Shown: positions 60,401 to 64,000 of the stretch, piece after piece
How positions within the stretch are numbered: the first letter of the stretch is position 1
How the letters are laid out: each line of letters opens with the position of its first letter
Origin: GCA-2746605 sp963704835
GTDB taxonomy: Bacteria > Bacteroidota > Ignavibacteria > Ignavibacteriales > Melioribacteraceae
Direction: 5' to 3'
Assembly: GCA_963704835.1 (NCBI GenBank)
Contig: CAVPHW010000003.1
Span: 1-64,000 of the forward strand
DNA: 64,000 bases
The notes under the pieces: generated by a model
Database searches by the model: none
The model's input: the letters and a program-made list of their open reading frames with translations, nothing else
Told to the model about the DNA's origin: nothing
Translations under genes and position numbers: made by a program

Positions 60401-60538
60401 ATACTTGTCAATGAAAAACTACAAAGTGGAAGTTATAGAAAAATATTTGCTGGTAAAAATCTTAGTAGTGGATTATATTTCTACTCGTTAAATACTGGCG
60501 AAACAGTAATTACTAAAAAAATGATGTTAATTAAATAA
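57446..60538 (+). CDS. Secreted GHL10/DUF187 glycosidase with Ig-like domains and T9SS domain
   Basis: A 1030-residue protein with signal peptide (MKKTILILFLFYSSSIFA). A GHL10/DUF187 glycoside-hydrolase-like TIM barrel occupies residues ~25-420: EFRATWVITWEY, ANMTSVLFQVRQGGTAYYNS, GLELHAWFNVFN, DIDGFHLDYIRW (conserved acid Asp), VDQLTPMHYHWL. An Fn3-like segment follows, then two SbsA-type Ig-like (Big_5) domains (PSVVKSIPAENEEVDINKEI; PQIVSTIPSNNDINVDIGSI), a carbohydrate-binding-like jelly roll (~760-930) and a T9SS type A domain (NYPNPFNPSTTIEFSLP). Relatives are lipoproteins or secreted enzymes acting on envelope or plant glycans. It is 15 bases downstream of the epimerase. Confidence 0.85.
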   Translation: MKKTILILFLFYSSSIFAQPQLQNQEFRATWVITWEYISGSSSIEENKARIREILDNHQKANMTSVLFQVRQGGTAYYNSSYEPWGSYAGASYPGFDPLAYAIEEAHKRGLELHAWFNVFNVSATLPGTISDLHPEWICRDQNGNPMTSYRAASPGLAGVRDYTVEVAMEIVRNYDIDGFHLDYIRWNEYDTDDMDVSSTPLKQESLMDGEFFEKKLNKIADSKSTNRFLYDVEHPYSAGIPTGFSSWEDWWRWSVTEFVKTLHDSIQVAKPWVRLSPAALGKYKDGGSGGWNGYNVVFQDAALWFNEGYVDQLTPMHYHWLTGIELYDAISSDWEPNIQKGIADGRIFSVGPASYRLADNNIFGNHVGMVDWMRKKTWVDGFQFFSYGSWRGYDYWEESTSKFFNNKVKVRDMVFVGEPSAPGLTLSKISDLSYNLVVSPHTSEVNNQWYVIYRSEDDVFDINSDLIINVHFGNSEYSVNEEFSGTQNYNESYKYFATTLNRYWNESPISNTVTTDLIPSFAPSVVKSIPAENEEVDINKEIVIEFSKSMNITSFIDYISIDPSVQINSLIWSVSNKNLKIKFENLTYNTLYALSINHLATDANGVQLDGNGDGTVGDDFVLNFRTSEYDIFSPQIVSTIPSNNDINVDIGSIIVIEFDEKLDELTLANGGLSLQGQSNSIDFSYLHTKSTDGRSIISIQPIKLFDISTNYVLTLASSITDSIGNALGSDFTISFTTSPNSYKEIKIIDDFTNPGEWWQPSASGSTTGIFESGTSFGFTTEIVVPVSNPKRAGKLSYLWDENADTHLLREYLSGGSPQSIYFDTSYVLQSYVYGDGSNNKLRLCIDENTGSTWGDHEVSSWIILDWIGWKLVEWKLNDPNSVGSWISSNETLTGSYYRIDSYQLSKGEQGSLNGIVYFDDLRAVKKEFITTDIDVLVNNYIPKNYELRQNYPNPFNPSTTIEFSLPKESFVQLKVFNIQGEEVAILVNEKLQSGSYRKIFAGKNLSSGLYFYSLNTGETVITKKMMLIK

Positions 60539-60562
60539 TAAAAAAAAATATTGTGGCTAAAG

Positions 60563-60721
60563 ATGAGTAAAGTAAGAGTAATTTTTGAGCTTTGGGAATT
60601 TTTAAAGATCAGAAAAAAATGGTGGTTACTGCCTATAGTATTTTTCTTAATTCTGTTAGGTAGTTTAATCGTGTTAACTCAAGGATCAGCTTTGGCTCCC
60701 TTTATTTATGCAATATTTTAA
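60563..60721 (+). CDS. DUF5989 small membrane protein
   Basis: A 52-residue peptide, MSKVRVIFELWEFLKIRKKW, with one hydrophobic helix (LLPIVFFLILLGSLIVLT) and the conserved ending QGSALAPFIYAIF. This is the whole DUF5989 family pattern: FxxELWEFLxxRKKxWLLP then QGSALAPFIY. Such peptides usually neighbour SGNH hydrolases and a carbamoyltransferase. Here it is the last gene of the GH13-epimerase-GHL10 operon, 24 bases after the previous stop, and 9 kb from the SGNH pair. Function unknown, probably an accessory subunit in membrane. Confidence 0.8.
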   Translation: MSKVRVIFELWEFLKIRKKWWLLPIVFFLILLGSLIVLTQGSALAPFIYAIF

Positions 60722-60797
60722 GACAATATTTATCAATAACTTTTTGTAACTCTAAGTCCATTATAAGTTTTGATAAAAATAGTTACAAGTTCTCAAA

Positions 60798-61058
60798 TTA
60801 CATAATACTGGTATGTGCAAGTGTGTCTGATCTTTTAAAATCACGCCTTGCACCTTCAATATCACCAAAATGCATTCTTATACTTGCCCTGTTAAAGTAT
60901 GAGACAAAATTACCAGGATCAATTTCAATTGCTTTTGTGAAATATTCAAGGGCTTCCTCATACTTCCCTTCGTCGGCTTTTGTTACTCCATCAATATTGT
61001 AACCGTAATTATCAATTTTTGGTTTTGCAGTAGATTTGCTGAGGTTCCTCTTGCTCAT
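60798..61058 (-). CDS. Small TPR protein
   Basis: An 86-residue protein of about two tetratricopeptide repeats (EGKYEEALEYFTKAIEIDPG, then NFVSYFNRASIRMHFGDIEG) after a basic N-terminus (MSKRNLSKSTAKPK). No signal peptide, so cytoplasmic. AGGAGAAAA precedes the ATG. A scaffold for protein contact; partner unknown. Confidence 0.75.
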   Translation of the reverse strand: MSKRNLSKSTAKPKIDNYGYNIDGVTKADEGKYEEALEYFTKAIEIDPGNFVSYFNRASIRMHFGDIEGARRDFKRSDTLAHTSIM

Positions 61059-61541
61059 TATTTTCTCCTTTTTAATTTTGGAAAAAGAGTAAAATTTGAA
61101 AGCATTATTTTGCGGATAGTATTTTATTAACTTGTTTTATAATAAGAAAATATCTCCATCTTGTCAAGGTTAAATTTAAAGTATTATGATAAGTCGTTAA
61201 TTTATAGGTTGTTACCCAAAGGCTAAAAATGTGAGTAGTTTTTCAAAGTTTCTAAAATGTTTTTGATTTGTAATAAAAATTAAAAAGATTGTTGAAGTGG
61301 GATATTGAAAATTTATTGGACTAATACAAATGAGACCTCTGAATTATTCCCCAAAAGTCATTCTGATCCCGATTTTCTTTATTGGGAGAAGAATCCCTTT
61401 TTAATTCAAAATAGAGATTTTTCGCTTTATTCAACATGACTAATATGAAATTTTTAGAAGTCTCATATATATAAAATAAAGACAGAAAACAATTAAAGCT
61501 TGATCAATATTTGTGAGGAGAGAAGTAAAATATCTTTTAGG
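61059..61541. other. Intergenic region with a palindromic repeat
   Basis: AT-rich, no gene seen. It contains the 135 bp element at 61331-61465. Confidence 0.45.
61331..61465. repeat. MITE/REP-like palindromic element
   Basis: Terminal inverted repeats TGAGACCTCTGAA and TTTAGAAGTCTCA (11 of 13 pair) enclose a second nested inverted arrangement that starts GTCATTCTGATCCCGATT and ends CAACATGAC. The inner sequence matches the GTCATTCTGAGC...AAGAATC type of interspersed repeat. No coding capacity, so any movement would need help from elsewhere. Confidence 0.6.
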
Positions 61542-61772
61542 TTATTCCTTGTATTTTAAATAAATTGCTTGCCTTACAGGACATGAACAATAATTCTTAT
61601 ACCCAAAAGAACTGCAATAACTACAAAAACGATTTAATTTTTTTAGAAAGAAAACTTTATTTTCAACTGTGTACTCTATAAAACAGCTTGGTTTTACACC
61701 TTCAGTTAAACATTCAAAATTACGATCACATTTTGTTGCTTTTTCAATTATTTCTTTATCAATTATATACAT
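61542..61772 (-). CDS. Small cysteine-rich protein
   Basis: A 76-residue protein with seven cysteines: Cys15, Cys21, Cys30, then a C-terminal cluster Cys50, Cys53, Cys62, Cys64 (CSYC and CSCPVRQAI). The pattern suggests a metal site, either zinc or a small iron-sulfur centre. The family is not recognised. No signal peptide. It stands alone between AT-rich gaps. Confidence 0.6.
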   Translation of the reverse strand: MYIIDKEIIEKATKCDRNFECLTEGVKPSCFIEYTVENKVFFLKKLNRFCSYCSSFGYKNYCSCPVRQAIYLKYKE

Positions 61773-62044
61773 TTTAACCTCAAGATTTAATCTTAGGTAA
61801 AATTAAAACAGTATTTGTTTTTTTAATAAAAACTAATATTTCAAAAGTACAAATAACGTAGTGATATTTAGCGGTTTATCCAATGGAATAATTTCAAAAT
61901 AAGGCTATTAAAAAACATCAATAATGCTTGTATATTAAAAATCAAATTGCAATATTTAATGTCTTAATTGAAAAAAATAATTGTGTTATCAGACATCTTT
62001 TATTTTAATTTTCAATTTTTATTTCGATTATCGTTAGATAATCA
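61773..62044. other. AT-rich intergenic region
   Basis: Very AT-rich, with no gene, hairpin terminator or repeat that I can support. It presumably holds the promoter of the tRNA-Ser region. Confidence 0.35.
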
Positions 62045-62047
62045 TAC

Positions 62048-62068
62048 GGAGAGTTGGCAGAGTGGTTG
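62048..62068 (+). pseudogene. 5' fragment of a tRNA-Ser gene
   Basis: The first 21 bases of the complete tRNA-Ser at 62381 are repeated here exactly, with three more identical bases upstream (62045-62068 equals 62378-62401). After the D-arm the match ends and a double hairpin begins. It is a remnant, not a functional tRNA. Confidence 0.85.
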
Positions 62069-62106
62069 CCCCGCAAATTGCGGGATCCCGCTTTAGCGGG
62101 AAATGC
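62069..62106. repeat. Two adjacent GC-rich hairpins
   Basis: CCCGC/GCGGG and CCCGCT/AGCGGG stems side by side immediately after the tRNA-Ser fragment, in otherwise AT-rich DNA. Looks like a REP-type element or the end structure of the inserted unit. Confidence 0.65.
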
Positions 62107-62132
62107 GAGTTTGATTTTATTTTGGTTGTTAA

Positions 62133-62372
62133 ATGTTTACTGTTTATATATTGAAAAGTATTTCTCATAATAGATACTATATTGGTCATTCTAAGGATAT
62201 AGTTAAAAGACTTAAACAGCATAATATTGGTAGTGTAAAATCGACTAAAGCTTTTGTACCATGGAAAATAATATATAGCTAAATGTTTGAGACTAAATCT
62301 CAGGCATATAACAGAGAACTTTTAATTAAGTCTTATAAAAGTGGAGAAGCATTTAAGAAATTAATAAGTTAG
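62133..62372 (+). pseudogene. GIY-YIG nuclease (UPF0213-type) remnant with one nonsense codon
   Basis: Eighty codons reading MFTVYILKSISHNRYYIGHS, KDIVKRLKQHNIG, FVPWKIIYS, a TAA at 62280-62282, then MFETKSQAYNRELLIKSYKS and GEAFKKLIS. This is the full single-domain GIY-YIG family pattern (VYIL...YYIG...R..QHN...ETKSxAxxRExxIKSxKSG). The stop replaces the usual Glu (GAA to TAA), so only a truncated nuclease would be made unless the stop is read through or a base error. It lies between a tRNA-Ser fragment and the intact tRNA-Ser. A homing or insertion role is an inference from that setting. Confidence 0.8.
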
Positions 62373-62380
62373 TAGTTTAC

Positions 62381-62467
62381 GGAGAGTTGGCAGAGTGGTT
62401 GAATGCGGCGGTCTTGAAAACCGTTGAGGGTGCAAGCCTTCCCGGGGTTCGAATCCCTGACTCTCCG
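62381..62467 (+). tRNA. tRNA-Ser (UGA)
   Basis: Acceptor GGAGAGT / ACTCTCC, anticodon loop CTTGAAA with anticodon TGA, a long variable arm (TGAGGGTGCAAGCCTTCCC), and T-arm GGGGTTCGAATCCCT. No CCA encoded. About 87 bases, normal for a class II serine tRNA. Confidence 0.95.
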
Positions 62468-62600
62468 CAATAACCAATATTGGTTATTTGTTAAGTAAGG
62501 ATTGATCAGTAATTTTCAAGGTATTATTCAAAATGTTCATTATTTTGAAGCTCTGTTCAACTCCTAATGTTTTTAAAATTTTTTTAAGGAGCGCTTTATA

Positions 62601-62810
62601 ATGGCAGAGCGAAAAGAAGGAACCGTAAAATGGTTCAACAATTCAAAAGGTTATGGCTTCATTCAACAAACTGATGGTGAAGACTTATTTGTACACTTTA
62701 AATCAATTATTGGTGAAGGTTACAAATCTCTTGAAGAAGGTCAAAAAGTAGAATTTACTGTTGGTGAAGGTCAAAAAGGACCACAAGCTCAAGATGTAAA
62801 GCTCATATAG
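62601..62810 (+). CDS. Cold-shock domain protein
   Basis: A 69-residue CspA-family nucleic-acid-binding protein: GTVKWFNNSKGYGFIQQ (RNP-1), EDLFVHFKSI (RNP-2), GQKVEFTVGEGQKGPQAQDV. It binds single-stranded RNA or DNA and acts as an RNA chaperone. Complete length for the family. Ribosome binding site TAAGGAG. The ~115-base leader after the tRNA may carry control elements, as csp leaders often do, but I see no clear fold. Confidence 0.95.
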   Translation: MAERKEGTVKWFNNSKGYGFIQQTDGEDLFVHFKSIIGEGYKSLEEGQKVEFTVGEGQKGPQAQDVKLI

Positions 62811-62837
62811 TTTTACCTCTTTAGTAGTACTATTTTT

Positions 62838-62865
62838 AAATCCAGCTTTTGCTGGATTTTTTTTT
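62838..62865 (+). terminator. Rho-independent terminator
   Basis: Nine-pair stem AAATCCAGC / GCTGGATTT with a four-base loop and a run of nine T, 27 bases after the cold-shock gene. Confidence 0.9.
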
Positions 62866-62956
62866 GTCTTCAAACAATTATTCACTTATTTTATAATAAG
62901 TTAATTATTTAGTTATTAAAAAAATATATTATCATGTACGATAGTATCCTTAGATT

Positions 62957-63370
62957 ATGAGTTCGAAGAATTTTACTGTAAACAGCGAATACAAAAATGT
63001 AAGCTCAGTATGTTTTATTGTTAAAACATTCTGCGAGGATAACCATATCCCCGATGCCAAGATTAGAGAAATAGAATTATGTACTGCAGAGGCGCTCAAT
63101 AACATTATTAAACATGCGTATAAAGGAAATGAAAAAAATATTATAGAAATCAATATTGAGTTTATGGATAATAAACTAACGATTGATCTTAAAGATGATG
63201 GTTTTGAAAGAATGAATCTTAGTAAACCAAAACTGGAGTTTGACCCAACCGATATTGATAGTTTACCTGAAGGTGGTATGGGACTTTTTATTATTGAGCA
63301 GTTAATGGATGAAAATAAATATGTTAGAGATGGGAACAAAAATATCTTCACTCTAGTTAAAAATATTTAG
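62957..63370 (+). CDS. RsbW-like anti-sigma factor / serine-protein kinase ATPase
   Basis: A 137-residue GHKL ATPase of the RsbW/SpoIIAB type. N box ELCTAEALNNIIKHAYKG, G1 box LTIDLKDDGFERMN, G2 box LPEGGMGLFIIEQLMDE. These proteins phosphorylate an STAS anti-anti-sigma partner or hold a sigma factor in partner-switching cascades. No STAS, PP2C phosphatase or sigma factor gene is nearby, so its partner must be encoded elsewhere. No signal peptide; cytoplasmic. Confidence 0.85.
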   Translation: MSSKNFTVNSEYKNVSSVCFIVKTFCEDNHIPDAKIREIELCTAEALNNIIKHAYKGNEKNIIEINIEFMDNKLTIDLKDDGFERMNLSKPKLEFDPTDIDSLPEGGMGLFIIEQLMDENKYVRDGNKNIFTLVKNI

Positions 63371-63402
63371 TAATCATTCTACTATTTTAAAATTCATTTA
63401 TT

Positions 63403-64000
63403 ATGCGATCATTAATCATTCTCCTCTTCTTTTCTCTCCCAATTATATTTTTAGCTCAAGATAATGTTGAAAGTGAAGTAATAAAGAAAACCGGACTAAG
63501 CTATAAAACTCCGCTTATTAAACCCAAATATCCAAGTTATAATTTAGCAGCTATTTACGTTTTAACGGAAAAAGCAAAGGAAGGAGATCCATTTGCCCAG
63601 CATGAGCTTGGAATAAGATATATTCTAGGCGTTGGAATTCCAACCGATTCAATAAAAGCTGTTGAATGGATTGGAAAAGCTGCATCTAAAAATTTACCTG
63701 CTGCCAATTTTAATTATGGAATAATGTTAAGCAATGGAATTGGCGGCGAGTGGAACCCTTTTGAAGCATTTAAGAATTTTAAAGTTTCGGCAGAAAGCGG
63801 AATGGAACAAGCACAATACGTTCTGGGATTAATGTATACCGATAATCTGATTGTCAATAAAAATTTGAACGAATCTTATAAATGGTTAAACAAATCAGCA
63901 GCTCGAGGATTTGTTGAAGCAAAAAATGTACTCGCTGAGTTTAAGAAAAACGGACTAATCTTTGAAGATGATTCTGTTTCGACTTATAAAGCTGATGATA
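63403..64000 (+). CDS. Sel1-repeat (TPR-like) secreted protein, partial at window end
   Basis: Begins MRSLIILLFFSLPIIFLAQD, a clear signal peptide, followed by Sel1-like repeats: AKEGDPFAQHELGIRYILGV, KAVEWIGKAASKNLPAANFN, YGIMLSNGIGGEW, SAESGMEQAQYVLGLMYTDN, SYKWLNKSAARGFVEAKNVL. The frame is open to the window edge, so the C-terminus is missing. Sel1 proteins are scaffold or adaptor proteins. It follows the RsbW-like gene by 32 bases and may be cotranscribed with it. Confidence 0.85.
   Translation, partial: MRSLIILLFFSLPIIFLAQDNVESEVIKKTGLSYKTPLIKPKYPSYNLAAIYVLTEKAKEGDPFAQHELGIRYILGVGIPTDSIKAVEWIGKAASKNLPAANFNYGIMLSNGIGGEWNPFEAFKNFKVSAESGMEQAQYVLGLMYTDNLIVNKNLNESYKWLNKSAARGFVEAKNVLAEFKKNGLIFEDDSVSTYKADD

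Noticed and set aside
62485..62600. Riboswitch or cold-shock thermosensor leader before the csp gene
   Set aside because: The leader is only ~115 bases, AT-rich, and I could not find conserved pairing; no support beyond general knowledge of csp genes.

Overview
The window is a low-GC (about one third by eye), AT-rich bacterial contig. It is best explained as a member of the Ignavibacteria / FCB group. The evidence is the abundance of type IX secretion (T9SS) type A sorting domains built around NYPNPFNP (seven in the window), two PorV/PorQ-family outer-membrane proteins, three TonB-dependent receptors with an N-terminal carboxypeptidase-regulatory-like domain, an RNase HIII, and the overall style of the extracellular proteins. 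The taxonomic call is an inference from these families.

Layout. 1-730: a fragment with much higher GC (about 58% in a sampled line) holding the end of a 2-oxoacid dehydrogenase E1 beta gene and the first lipoyl domain of an E2 gene. It stops abruptly and looks like foreign DNA or a chimeric join. 717-2390: small overlapping genes of unknown function, mobile-element-like. 2.4-9.7 kb: a block of frameshifted secreted beta-propeller and beta-helix genes with T9SS sorting domains, bracketed by two near-identical ~89 bp direct repeats. 9.8-20.3 kb: a mobile-element replication module (RadC/JAB, Gam-like, an OB-like protein, zinc ribbon, ArdC-like, a divergent family A DNA polymerase, a 1.15 kb non-coding region with duplicated units, a second highly divergent single-subunit polymerase, three excisionase-like HTH proteins and a tyrosine recombinase). 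The recombinase ends about 100 bp from the 3' end of a tRNA-Asp gene, the likely attachment site.

20.4-22.6 kb: core genes on the minus strand (tRNA-Asp, pfkA, rnhC). 22.98-47.6 kb: two long plus-strand operons for cell-surface proteins. They repeat a module of TonB-dependent receptor, large secreted protein with a C-terminal VPNPY/FlgD-like domain, and PorV-like protein, and add a TIG/propeller lipoprotein, a propeller protein with a T9SS domain and a SurA-like prolyl isomerase. 47.6-51.3 kb (minus): two paralogous membrane-anchored SGNH hydrolases with TPR tails. 51.5-60.7 kb (plus): an operon of secreted carbohydrate enzymes (GH13 amylase, AGE-family epimerase, GHL10/DUF187 glycosidase), each with a T9SS domain, followed by a DUF5989 membrane peptide. 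60.8-64 kb: small genes, a 135 bp palindromic repeat, a GIY-YIG nuclease remnant lodged between a partial and a complete tRNA-Ser, a cold-shock protein, an RsbW-like ATPase and the start of a Sel1-repeat protein.

Reading-frame breaks are common (E1 beta, the 2.7-9.5 kb block, Gam, ArdC, polymerase 2, rnhC, receptors 1 and 3, the prolyl isomerase, the second SGNH gene). Most can be repaired by a single-base change, often in a homopolymer, and some fall in core genes such as rnhC. Residual sequencing error is therefore a serious alternative to true decay. In contrast, very long frames (901, 1020, 1183, 1388, 1030 codons) are intact.
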